From assembly GCA_951394405.1 (NCBI GenBank), contig OX596337.1, forward strand, positions 3,162,001 through 3,226,000: DNA of 64,000 nucleotides, written 5' to 3'. Below, one piece after another: positions 34,108 to 45,091 of this stretch. The first letter of the stretch is position 1. Each line of letters starts with the position of its first letter. Under the pieces are notes generated by a model. That model was not told the origin of the DNA. It saw only the letters and a list, made by a program, of their open reading frames with translations, and did not search any database. The translations under genes were made by a program, and so were the position numbers. This DNA comes from Coprinellus micaceus. Its lineage: Eukaryota > Basidiomycota > Agaricomycetes > Agaricales > Psathyrellaceae.

Positions 34108-35478
34108 ATCGACGACACCGACCATTTATGTCGCCCCTTCTTCCAATTCTTGGAGTAAGCCCTCTATTTGATAATGGGTCTCCGTATACTTGACGTATTC
34201 CTCGATTGAGGGTCAGAGGCCCTCTCCGAATCGTACGATGCTCGACTCGACTCCTGGTCATCCGTATACTTTGAATACTTGCCCTCCATGAAATTCGAAC
34301 CCAACTTCATGGCTGGCTTCTGGTATCGGTAATCCTTGCACGGTGCTCGGGCGCTTTTCACCCTTTCGTTGCGAATGGGATTAGGGAGCGGCGGTGACGC
34401 ATTACCAACCGCTAGTCGGTGCATTGTGGTGCCCCAAACCACCCATTATTGCCGCCACATCCACATTCTTCGACTACTCGGGCATAGAAGTATATGCACC
34501 CCCCTAACCATACGCGGTCCGCCTTGCGCCGTGCTTGCCTTCTCGATGGGCGTCGTTTTTCGGTGTTGAACTTCCATACTATTGGCCGGTTTATCAGTAC
34601 ACCACTAGGTCGCAGCCCATCCTGCACCAGGGCATTTCTGTATATAGGGTAGTAGGTAGACCACACACACTGCAGGGGTGAAAAATGTTATTAGGGTAAA
34701 CATCGAAGCAAATTATTGAAAGGTAAACGGTAAGGTATTATACTGAACTAGTCACTAGTCAGCAGAGGCTATGACATGGAATACGCGACAGGATTTGAAA
34801 GCCAGAAAGCCGACATGGCGAATGGGTGATGGTGGTCAAAGCGCTACAAACGGTGATTGTCAATTAGCCTTGGTTGAACAGGCGATGTGAGAGATATGGA
34901 TGCGATGCAACATGATGCTTGAGGGGGAAAGGAATGTGAAAATATGCGACATGCTGAGCAAGATGTGTGGGGAAGGTGGGGGGTGGTGGAGCACGATGAG
35001 TGGGAGAGTGGGTGGTGATGGGATGCAGCGATACAGAGTTGATGAGGTTGAAAAGGCAACGGAGAGATGGTGGATGGGCGGAAAGAAGAGAGAAGACAAT
35101 GCAAAACTATTACATGGGGTAAAAGTACAGGACCGGGAGGGAGGGGTGACGAAATGAACAACAACAGATAGAAGGAGAGCAGAAGATGATCAATAATATA
35201 GTTAGTTTGTAACGGTAACCCTAATGCCAGCAAAAACATGATAAGAAAAGTTCGAATGTCAATAAAACATGGTAAGACGGGGGGAAGCGAGAAGAGTAAC
35301 TTCGACCGCATATAGTCGACCAGACATCCTTCCGTCCACTGTAGGGGAAAAGCCAAGAAGAGGGGTAGCGCATGTGCACGACGACCGGATGGAGTGGCGG
35401 CGGCGGGAGGATGGTGGTGAGGACAAGCAACGATGGCGGATGACCAACATCGCACTCAAGGGGACAAAGGAAGGGTAG
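34108..35478. other. Intergenic region with an unassigned minus-strand open segment
   Basis: A minus-strand open segment at 34164-34340 reads like a hydrophilic C-terminal exon (MKLGSNFMEGKYSKYTDD, then a serine-rich end) but no partner exon or family was found. From 34690 onward the minus strand is C/T-rich and is probably the 3' UTR and flank of the gene ending at 35479. Confidence 0.4.
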
Positions 35479-38400
35479 TTAGGAAGCTAAACTCCTCCAC
35501 ATGCCAGCTTCCGGCAACTGGTTCGCGGCTTGCAAGATTTTCAAGGCCCGCCTTCGCCCTCGGGTGGTGGCCAACAGTGCATCGATCCTGGCATTCTCCT
35601 CGGCGTTGTCGACCTCGGATTCCTCCTCGTCGTCCTCCAGGAGGTCACTGAGGCCGGGATCGACAGAGCGAGTGCGATCTCGCTCTGCATACATGGCCCT
35701 CCTAATGGCGGTCGATGACATAGGCTTCCCATTGGACTTGGTCGGCACTTGTTCTTGTTCAAGCGTCGGCATAGCGTGCTGAGGCTGATAAGAAGCGAGG
35801 CTCAGAGGTTCGCGAGGCTTCCGAAGGTGGATATGGACGGGAAGCGATCCCGGAACTCCAACAGCAGGTGCACCATATGCCACATACGGCGAGCTCTCTT
35901 CACCTTCTACAGCTATAATAAAGAAGGAATGGATCAGTACAAGGTGGGGTATAAATATTGTAGAGGGAGCGTACCATCGTTGAAATCCATCTCAATTACT
36001 TTCCTCTTACTCTCTTCCAGCTTCTTATCCTCGGTGGCTGGTCCAGTCGGTGTTGTACTCAAACCGTCGGGGGTGGGATGGGCATCACCTTGAGACTCGA
36101 TCTCGTCAGTTTCCTTCTCTTCCAAAATTATACTGGAGGCGATGGGATGGCCTCGGGTATAGGTATGCCATGCCCGGCCATCGGCACTCCAGGCTCCTTG
36201 GTGACTATCGAAATGCGTGGGCGGAACAAGTCGATGAGGTAGCTCACCAGCATTGCTCGCCCTTGCCCCCTCGGAAGGAGGGGGAGATTTCTCGCCGTTG
36301 ACTCTAGGACCTCGGCGCAACGGAGAGGCCGTACCCTGAGGTAATGATAGCATCATGGAATGGGACGAATCCACGCCAGGTGGACTGCGTATTGGCCTCC
36401 GTATTTGCGAAGGATTCGGTAGTGACGAAGGTCGAAGACTCGCAAAGGACTCCGGTAAACCCTTCATCTTTGCCTTCCCGTTCGCTGGACGATTAGGACG
36501 CGATATTGCTGGTTGTTCGAGCAATGGCAATGCCTGAGCTGGTCGTGGAGATGACGTTTTGTCCCCTTCCATGTCTTCTAGTTCGAAGATCATATCTGGA
36601 TAGAACGGAAATCGACAAATTAATACATCTCAGGAATATGACAAACGCCGAATGAAACAAACAACAGACCTCTTGTTGCATCCTGGAGATCCGTGGCGTT
36701 CGCTTGTGCTGATACTTCCGAGTCCTCAGCCTTGATCGTAACCACATCTGGCTCAACGTCAAAAGTCACTTTGCGTTTACCCTTAGGATCCCGTCCCCGC
36801 GAGGGTGTCGGAGGTTCCTGAAGTTTGGATGGGTGACTATCCTGGGTCCCCGACTTGTCCGCTGACGGCTGGCCGTTTTGCTGTTCCTTTCCATTAGCAT
36901 TGGGAAGCGGAGCCGTGGTCTGCGCAGATGGCTTGGATTCCTGATTGTCAGCAGATGTTTCCGCATCCGGCTTCGTAGCTTGTTGTCGCCGCTCGCGTTC
37001 CTTGGACATCTCCTCCTCAATCACGAAGTACCGATACGTCGCATTCGTGTTGATAGTGTCGTCAACATTCCTGCGGAATTGAAGAACGTTGATGCTCTCC
37101 GAGACGGCCGGTTGCACAAGGGTAACCGACCCTGACCGTGTCGACAACGTTTTGCTCGAATCGGAGTCGGGTGACCCGCGACGATCCTGGCCTGGTGGGG
37201 ATGATCTCTGGGCCCTCGCTCTGGGGTGATGGAAGGTGGTGGTAGCCAGAGAAGCTGAGAGGGCTGATTGAAGTGGAGGCGGCGAACTCGCTCTCCGCTC
37301 AATGACGGAGGTGGGCACAAAGTCTCGTATAGCGATTGGAGTGCCATATGATGGGCTGGAGTTGCGTGCAAATGGGGTTCTCGACATATCACGCTCCCTG
37401 GATCTCGAGTTCGAGCGGCGTGACATCGGTGCCCGAGGTGAGAGCGGGGTATGGTGAGGGTGGTGGTGGTGGTGAACGTGTCCGTCGTCATGGGCTTGCT
37501 TCCGACTGTCCCTGAATTTTCTCCAAATGGCCTCGACCTCCTTGCGGAGGGCAGCATCTGCATGTTCGATTTCCTCTCTCTTCTGCTTGAGGACCTCGGC
37601 GATGTACTTTTCGGCAGCTTCTCGGCGTCCTTGGGACTGCTTTTCGGCCAGTGAGGCGAGGTGCATGAATGCGGGATGAGATGGCGTAAACGGTGGGGGA
37701 AGGAACAAGGGTTTGAGATGCGAGAGATACGTCGGGGGTTCAGGAGTCGGCGATTCCTCCTCGGAGCTGCCGTTGGCTTTTTCGGGTAGGGATGCGATCT
37801 GTGGGGCGGCCGGTGGCACTACCACGGACAATAACGACGAATAGCTCGAGTCTGCCTCAGCATGAATGATAGCATCCCCAGTCTATTGTACGGGAGTCAG
37901 TATCGTTGAAAGCCCACATAAGGCGACCACTAGAAGGGCTTCTAGGTTATTTTCTTGAGAAATGAGCACCCACCAGACTGCTGTTGTTGACCTCTACCCA
38001 ACCGTTGACACTCTTCATCGTCTCCTTTTCAACCCAATCCTCCGCCGGTATAATCGGACCATCCTTTCCATCGACATCTGCTGGGACGACTTGGAAGATT
38101 CGATAGACTGGGAGATCGCAGAGTAGGCAGGACACTGTGGTGTATCTGGAATATCGATTGCTGCCTGGCGCCGGTGCAATTCGTTGACGGGACCTCAAGG
38201 TCAACTGGATGTGGTTCTGAGTCGTAAAAAACACTGTTAACAATGCATCCTTTTTTTCTAAGACGTTGGACTGACCACAACTATGCCACTGTCGCCGACA
38301 TAGACCTTGGAATACGCGGGGTCGTCGATGGCCTCCGGGGGCGCGGTGTCTGGAGCACCGGCCTCGATACGGATGTTGAGACACTTGCAGGCATAGCGCT

Positions 38401-38479
38401 GACCAGAACTGGCAGCGATTCTGCCAGGCATAAAGGGCGCAGCGACTTGGGAGGAAAAGAGGAAGGGGAGTTGTGGCAC
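35479..38479 (-). CDS. Conserved-looking protein with N-terminal Cys pairs, 904 aa, unknown function
   Basis: Five exons (38479-38276, 38216-37974, 37882-36670, 36595-35975, 35912-35479) join in one frame. The N-terminal 180 residues look folded: YACKCLNIRIE and VSCLLCDLPVYRIF give a CxC and a CxxC that could bind one zinc, and a GWVEVNN block follows. The spacing recalls GFA/CENP-V or Mis18/Yippee-type zinc folds only loosely. A coiled coil follows at about residues 215-270 (KYIAEVLKQKREEIEHADAA). A histidine run HHHHHPHH comes next, then long disordered S/P-rich sequence. The C-terminus carries a basic SSTAIRRAMYAERDRTRS block and an acidic helix. I do not recognise a named family. The model rests on phase-consistent canonical splice sites and on the folded-looking ends. 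Confidence 0.72.
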
Positions 38480-38670
38480 TCGGTGTGATGTTCAGGTTCA
38501 AGTCTGGTCTGTGGACCAAAAGCGCGGGAGACTCCCGATGCCGGATCTCCGGACCACGCTGTCGAATAATATTATCCTATCCTTTATCTCTATCTAAGTA
38601 CTCTCGTGAGCTACTCCATCCCCGGGGTACTCCAGTGCCCAGTTTCGCCGAGGTTCAGAAAGAATGCCTT

Positions 38671-41543
38671 TTACTGCTTCTTCTTGTCCTCGAGAGCCTT
38701 CGTCTCCTCGCCCACCTGCCCATATTCGTTAATGCGCTCGGGGTCGACTCGGTATATCCACCGCTGTGGCTCCAGGTCAGATCTATCCTCCGCATTCGAA
38801 CACAAACCACCCACCTGGTACAAAAACACGAGAAACACCACGTCGTCCCTGCAATCACGTCAGTAAACTGGTCCGTTCAGTCAAAACGCCGGAATCCGAA
38901 TTTTACCGGAAACAAGCCAGGCGATGCAAGAACGGCATCTTGATGCAGAATCTAAAGGCGGGGATCACATGAACTTTCTTCGTCACAACCAAGGGAAAAG
39001 AAAGGGTTCTTTACGCGAAGAAATCGTCAACGACTGTCGACAAGGTCTTGTACACCATAGCCTTCATGGGCATGTGTGCCACGCTCTGGAGTAACCATCA
39101 GCGACGTCGTCATCTCAGGCACTTCAACGCCGAGGAGTGACGCACCTTGAGCTTATAGTTGATGATAAGCTGGGGCACCAATTGCGCCTATTCAAGCAGC
39201 GGCGCTTAGTACAACATCACCCAACCCAATGGCGCAAGCAGCATTACTCACAAAGCCAAACATGTAGACAAAGGAGGTAAGGGTCGAAATGACAAAGCTG
39301 TACCACCCCCGGTGCGTGCTGTACACAAGGGAGTAGCAGCTGTACCCGATGAGCAAGGGAATTGCAACGTAGGACACATAGCGGAAAGCCAAAGCGTCAT
39401 ATCTGCCACGGGAAGATCAGCTGTACCGTCTGGTGACAGGCGAAGCGAGCACTTACTCTTGGGTTTTCTTTTCGTCTTCACTGAGAACGTGTTTGTCTGT
39501 TTAGACGCCGGTGGGATGCCGTGTCAGGTTCACGGGATGATATCAACGGGCCAAAAAGAGAACACGTACCCTTGATATCGAGTTTGTATGGGAAAAGGGA
39601 CCCTGCAGGAGCGGGTATCACACCAATATCTACGGCCTTGGTGATCTGGGGGGGAAAGGAAGATTCAGCGATTCGGGTTCACAGAAAGACGCAGATTAAG
39701 GTTATCACCTTCCACGCTTCGATAACTACTCCCATCCCCGAGCCCGCGAGAATCATCCAACTCGTGTTCTCATTATTATCGATGAGATACAAGAGGACGA
39801 TAAGCTGGACCACAACGTTGGTGACAATCTGCAAAAAATAGAGCACATGAGTCCTTTCACAGGCGCCGTCGGAAGACGATTAATTCGTACAGTTCTGTTA
39901 TCGCGCCGCGGTTCTTTAATGAGCGCTGTGAAATGAAGTAAACCAAGGAACGCTCACCTGACAGACACGCCGACCATTTCTTTCTTCTGGCGCCAATGAC
40001 TGACATCGGACTTGAAAGCGAGCATCTCGAACCTGCACAGATAGGCTATCGTGAGCGGCCCCTAAACAGGTACGATGGAGCCACACTCGGGAACTTACAC
40101 CATGTGAAGGACGCTAACGAGTCCGGTGAGTGCGAGGAACCAGGGATTCGTCTCCAAAAGCATTCTCTTGATTTCGTCGATCTCAGATGCAGTACCACCG
40201 TTCTTCTGGGCTTCGTTGAATCCGTGCGTCATCGACGCGAACATTTGGAACTTGAAGAATGATATGGGTTGGAACGTGAATTCAACGGGGAGCGTCGGCG
40301 TTGTGGAGTTCAGTTCGATGTAGTGGGACCGGAGGTGCCAGAACTCATTGGGGTAGACAATGGGATAGTACTTTCCCTTCGTCCCAGTTTCGTCGCGGTC
40401 CTCGGGGACGAGATGAATATCTGAAGGGGTTGCATTTGGAGTTAGACGGAGTTCAAGTGACAGACGCTGCGGAAAAACTGACGCTGGAAAAGCGGAGCAG
40501 GCAACTGCCTGTAGTTCATATTGTTGGCGTCTGACACCAAGGCGAGTGTGACATTCTATTGCATTAGGTCGCCTCAGCTTCATGAACTGACTTCGAATGA
40601 GAAATTCGTACCTGGAACCAGTGGGGAACTATCACGTCGCTCTGGATCCCTGTTAGCATGGCCGACGTCCTTGCAATGGATGACGCCTACCTCGACGACT
40701 TCCTCTACCTCCTCTTCGTCTTGCTGGCCTGAAAGAAGGTTGTGCTCTTTACGGACTTTGGCTTTGGGGAAGTAAGGCGTCAAGACTGCGGAAGTCGTGT
40801 GAGCGCTAAATAACATGTGAGAGTCCGTCTCGCTCACGCTTGCGGATATGGTGAACGTTGTCAGGCTGGAACTTCCGCGAGCGTGGGTTCGGGTTGGCCC
40901 CATTCTTAGTCAAGAAGATATCCGCCCAGAGCGAGCCATTCCGCGACAAAACGCTCTGGTGAGAGTCAACCGGCATTCAGCACACATACTTCGACAATTT
41001 TAAACGCGCAACGTACCTCGGGGAAGTTAACGTCATATGAAACCGTCCTAGATTCGTCGTAGCTGCCAAACAAGAGGTTATCCCACACGAAGTGAGGCAA
41101 GTCCTCAGGTTTCGAGAACACGTCGCCCCTGGTGTTTGTCGAGAGGTAAACGTGGAGATCCAGCGGTTGTCGGAGAGCCCAGCCTAGCTCAGCCGTTACG
41201 GGTGGGAGGAGTCGTGGATCGACTTGAGCGACGGGTTGTGTGCTTCCCGGTGTCGCCCCCGGAGTGGTCTGGGGAACCTTGGGGGTCGCAGAAGGAAGGA
41301 GATACTTCGAAGCTGGGCAGCGCGATATCAGCCGCGGGCCCCTCTAGACAGGATTTCGACATACCGAGTTGGGTGAGGGTCCAAATCAACAGGGCTTGCT
41401 GTTCATTTGACTGGTTCAGCCGGCCATTTCAATCTCATACACACGATTCGACGCACTTGAGCAAGCTTCATGAACTTGAAAATGGGGTTGCGCTCCTCTT
41501 CCTGCTGGGCAGGAGCCGCAGCTGCCTGTTGTTGTGCAGGCAT
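38671..41543 (-). CDS. CLPTM1: CLPTM1 family transmembrane protein, 601 aa
   Basis: Nineteen exons: 41543-41457, 41398-41365, 41312-41017, 40955-40838, 40785-40691, 40641-40612, 40555-40483, 40420-40099, 40032-39958, 39894-39891, 39828-39709, 39645-39570, 39496-39457, 39402-39252, 39187-39146, 39085-39015, 38951-38907, 38848-38815, 38763-38671. CLPTM1 is a multi-pass ER/Golgi protein; the animal protein retains GABA-A receptors, and CLPTM1L scrambles a GPI precursor lipid. Family signatures include LFGSYDESRTVSYDV, GKYYPIVYPNEFWHL, LLETNPWFLALTGLVSVLHM, AFRYVSYVAIPLLIGYSCY, PQLIINYKLKSVAHMP and YQRWIYRVDPERINEYG. The lumenal N-terminal half is followed by about five membrane helices and a lysine-rich tail (EDKKKQ). 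Exon 10 is only 4 nt and is needed to keep the string VSVRTIVTN in frame. Confidence 0.95.
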
Positions 41544-41883
41544 GGTGGGCGAACGAGACGAGTTGGCTGTTCAGAGCCAAACGAGGTGCCAGCGGTCGGT
41601 GAGCAATCCGCGACGAGGCTTCTGTGCGATGGCGCAAGCAAATGGTGCGCACATGGCTGAAATGTGATGCGATCAAATGTATACCCCTGACACGAAGTAC
41701 TGGCGCTCGGAAACGGAGGACGGAATGGAACAGAGTGAAGAGTATACAGTAGACGAATTATACAGGTACTAGGGGGAGTGTAGAGAATGGTCACACACAG
41801 TGCAACGCCCCCGAATTAAATGGGTGGCAGTAAGGGGAGAAGGGGTCAAAGGGATAAGATGGTATTGGAATATGGAAAGGCTC

Positions 41884-42567
41884 TCAAGGAAGGCCATACG
41901 TTCCACTCAATTTGAAGGTGCCGTCCCCAGGCACTCGGACGGTGATATCGCCTTTTTGCCAGAGCACACCATATCTATACCGCGGTTCGTCAGACCGGGG
42001 CTAAGCTCAAGAATGCAACGCAACTCACCGAATAGACGCGTGCAAATCTCCGAGGGCATTCTCAATCTCGTCCTTGGAGAATTTCTTCATCTTGAACGTC
42101 GGCGCGCCATCGAGGCCAATGGCGCGTCCAAACACCTCTGCATCATTGCAGACGCCGTCGTATGCCCACTTGGAGCCTCCGGTTTTACAAGACGGCTTCC
42201 ACTGGAGAAAAAACGCGCGTCGCACGAAAAAATTGGCGTCTCTAATAAGAACGCACAGCGACAACGGACGTACCCCCATCTGCTTCACGATCCCGCTCCT
42301 CACCGACGACCTGAGCTTCCCGACTTCCTTCGCGACGTCGGACGCACTCTTGGGCTGCGGCCTCAAGGTCGCGACCTCTTCTTCAAGGAGGCGGGCATAT
42401 TGGGCTAAGGCGAGCAACTCTTCGGAGCTCGACGCGTCCTCGAGAATAGCTTTGACGCTTGCCGCGCCGTCTTCCACCACCTTGGCCCTTTTGTTGGCGG
42501 CATTGCTTTCCTTGCCAGCTGGGGCCTTGCGCTTCTTGGAAGTGGTCGCGGTTGCGGCTGCTGGCAT
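41884..42567 (-). CDS. Small coiled-coil protein with a C-terminal folded domain, 185 aa
   Basis: Three exons (42567-42274, 42201-42029, 41974-41884). The N-terminus is a basic nuclear-localisation-like stretch (KKRKAPAGK, NKRAKVVED), then a helical, probably coiled-coil segment (LLALAQYARLLEEEVATL). After the second exon starts, the sequence looks folded: GGSKWAYDGVCNDAEVFGRA, then APTFKMKKFSKDEIENALGD, and a beta-rich end YGVLWQKGDITVRVPGDGTF closing with SGTYGLP. The arrangement of coiled coil plus a small C-terminal globule recalls kinetochore or monopolin proteins, but no family motif is certain. Two in-frame ATGs exist upstream; 42567 was chosen because the preceding 27 codons look like 5' UTR. 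Confidence 0.75.
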
Positions 42568-43903
42568 GTTGGTCTTGGCAATAAAATGGGAGGGAAAGGA
42601 AATGGCGACGCGTCGGGTGGAAACCGTCGGTTTTGTGGTGCATGGCACGTGATGGTAATTAAGGGGTTAAGCCCGGCAGGGGATCAGAGCAGGCTCCGAG
42701 AATTCAACCGACCCTGCACGGAACGACACGAGCGCCATTTTAAACTCATGATAAGCAAGTTCTGGCTTGAAGGTTACCGCCCATGCTCTGGAGGGGTTGA
42801 GTCCTAGCCCCTAGAGGAGGCCTCCACTGAGTACGAGTGTTCCGTCGAACTTCGGGCGCCTATTGAGACAGGCCCCGGACCTTTTCCGAGATACAAGACA
42901 GAGACGATGGCTCGGGGAAGAGGTTGGCAGTGGGGAAGCCATCAAGGGGAGGGCCCGATTTGGCTCCGCATTTTGCTAAAGAAGGGTAACGGGGGTGACT
43001 TTCGAGAAGAGCAACAGGCAGATGGGCCACCTTGGCTGACGCGTTGTTCGCGGGTATATCCGACACAAGAGAGTGAAAGAGGTCTACACAAGATTCACAC
43101 TCGTAAGTAAGGGTGTTTGTTTCTGCAGCCTTGTCGAGCACAATGCCCTCTTTGTGTACGCTTTGACGTCCTGCCCCAACAGGCGAGGGGCTTCTTCCAT
43201 CATGGATCAGATCGATTGGGTCGACGTGGAGATCAACGGGCTGACACCAGAACGCATTTGGTTTGTTCACAGCAACACGCCCTTGGAACCTTCCCGAAGA
43301 ATCGTTGCCCATAACCCAGGAGTCCACAGGCTGTTCGAATCATTTGAGGGTGCTTGGATGTGGATGCCACCCAAGGAGAGACCTCCCGAAGCTCTTGGAA
43401 GGTGATCGCAATGGACTTGCGGAGATTGATGTCATGGATAGGGTTTGCAATGCATGGAGCGACAAGGCGGTACTAGAATATCCTCTATGTGGGCGGCTTG
43501 AGGGTGAGACATGGGCATCCTCGTCGTCGGCGACGGTGGCAAGAGCAACCAGGGCGACTGTGCGGAACGATTTGGTCGTGATTGGAGACGACGCAACCCT
43601 CTGCCCAGCTCTGCCACCTTCTGCCAAACACACCGGCTGTGGCTTACGTAAGCGGATTGGTAAGCACCATACCCTCTACCCTGACGTGCCCTTTATCTGC
43701 CGATCCACTTTCGCGTCTCTCTTTCAACGCTCATCTTACCACATATCGTCCTCGTCGTCGTGAGTCGTCCCCGCCCTCGTCCTCCTCGTTCCCCGCGACC
43801 CTAATCCAACTCCCATTTCACTAGTCCCCCTCACCTTACACATATCATAGTCCGTATCTGACGCGTTTCAACGCGTCCTCTGTGTTCTGACGTGTCGCTC
43901 CAG
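42568..43903. other. Intergenic region upstream of the 14-3-3 gene
   Basis: Minus-strand open stretches at 42860-43327 and 43340-43633 have no recognisable domains and no linking splice sites that improve them. The last 250 bp before the 14-3-3 ATG are C/T-rich, as expected for a highly expressed fungal promoter and 5' UTR. Confidence 0.5.
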
Positions 43904-44781
43904 ATGTCCCAGTCCCGTGAAGACTCTGTCTACCTCGCCAAGCTCGCTGAGCAGGCTGAGCGCTATGAGGGTGAGTTGTGTACAAGGGCTTCGGGGACAG
44001 TCGTGTGAGCTCATACCGCCCTGCAGAGATGGTCGAGAACATGAAGCGTGTCGCTTCGTCCGACCAGGAGCTCACCGTTGAGGAGCGCAACTTGCTCTCC
44101 GTCGCCTACAAGAACGTCATCGGTGCCCGCCGTGCGTCCTGGCGCATCGTCTCGTCGATTGAGCAGAAGGAGGAGTCGAAGGGCAACGAGGCGCAGGTCC
44201 AGATGATCAAGGGCTACCGGGAGAAGATCGAGGGTGAGCTCGCCAAGATCTGCGAGGACATCCTCGATGTTCTCGACAAGCACCTCATCCCCTCGGCTGC
44301 CTCTGGCGAGTCCAAGGTCTTCTACCACAAGATGTACGTTTTGCGCTCCTCCTTTTGATCGTGTGCTTATCGTTCGATCAGGATGGGTGACTACCACCGA
44401 TACCTCGCCGAGTTTGCCACTGGCGACAAGCGCAAGGACTCTGCCGACAAGTCCCTCGCCGCCTACAAGGCCGCTTCCGACGTTGCCATGACTGAGCTCG
44501 CACCCACACACCCCATCCGCCTCGGTCTCGCACTCAATTTCTCCGTCTTCTACTACGAAATCCTCAACAGCCCCGATCGTGCTTGCCACCTCGCCAAGCA
44601 GGCCTTCGACGATGCCATCGCCGAGCTCGACACCCTGTCAGAAGAGAGCTACAAGGATTCCACCCTCATCATGCAGCTCCTCCGTGACAACCTCACCCTA
44701 TGGACCTCTGACATGCAGGACTCGGCTGATAAGCCGTCGGATGCCAAGGAAGAGGCTGGTGACGCCCCCGCCGACGAGTAA
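43904..44781 (+). CDS. BMH1: 14-3-3 protein
   Basis: Three exons (43904-43970, 44027-44333, 44382-44781) encode 257 aa, the family length. 14-3-3 dimers bind phosphoserine/threonine motifs on many kinases, phosphatases and transcription factors. All signature segments are present: [40 protein letters not shown], the ligand-binding [14 protein letters not shown] (Arg and Tyr of the phosphate pocket), and [15 protein letters not shown]. The C-terminal [20 protein letters not shown] is also complete. The tail is acidic. The strong codon bias towards C-ending codons compared with neighbouring genes fits high expression. There is probably a single functional isoform. Confidence 0.97.
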
Positions 44782-45091
44782 ACGCATACCTATTATCTCT
44801 ATTTTTTTGTACTGCCCACGCATCATCCCTTAGCATTGCAATTTCCATGGCATTTTACGTATGAACGAGTAATCGACGTATCGAGTTGATCTAGTAATTT
44901 AGTTCAATCCACAGAGTCCAGGTATTCGTTTTGTGAAAGCATTCAGCGTTTGTTAGGTTGGCTACTTGGCATAAGCTGTGACAGGCGTTGACGTCGCCAG
45001 CGACGACCTCTCGGGACTTTTACCCCATGCAACAAGCACATATCATTCAGCGCCTACTTGGCTCTGTACTATTACATGCGTCTCGACGACG
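44782..45091. other. Spacer between 14-3-3 and BST1 genes
   Basis: 310 bp containing the 14-3-3 3' UTR (T-rich, with TATTATCTCTATTTT just after the stop) and the BST1 promoter. Nothing else was recognised. Confidence 0.5.

Noticed and set aside
34844..35455. 203-codon hydrophobic minus-strand ORF
   Set aside because: C/T-rich 3' flank of the 904-aa gene. Composition alone produces Ser/Pro/Leu/His codons, and no motif or splice context supports it.
43073..43405. 110-codon + strand ORF and overlapping minus ORFs upstream of 14-3-3
   Set aside because: Open frames on both strands at once and no recognisable text on either. They probably reflect composition.
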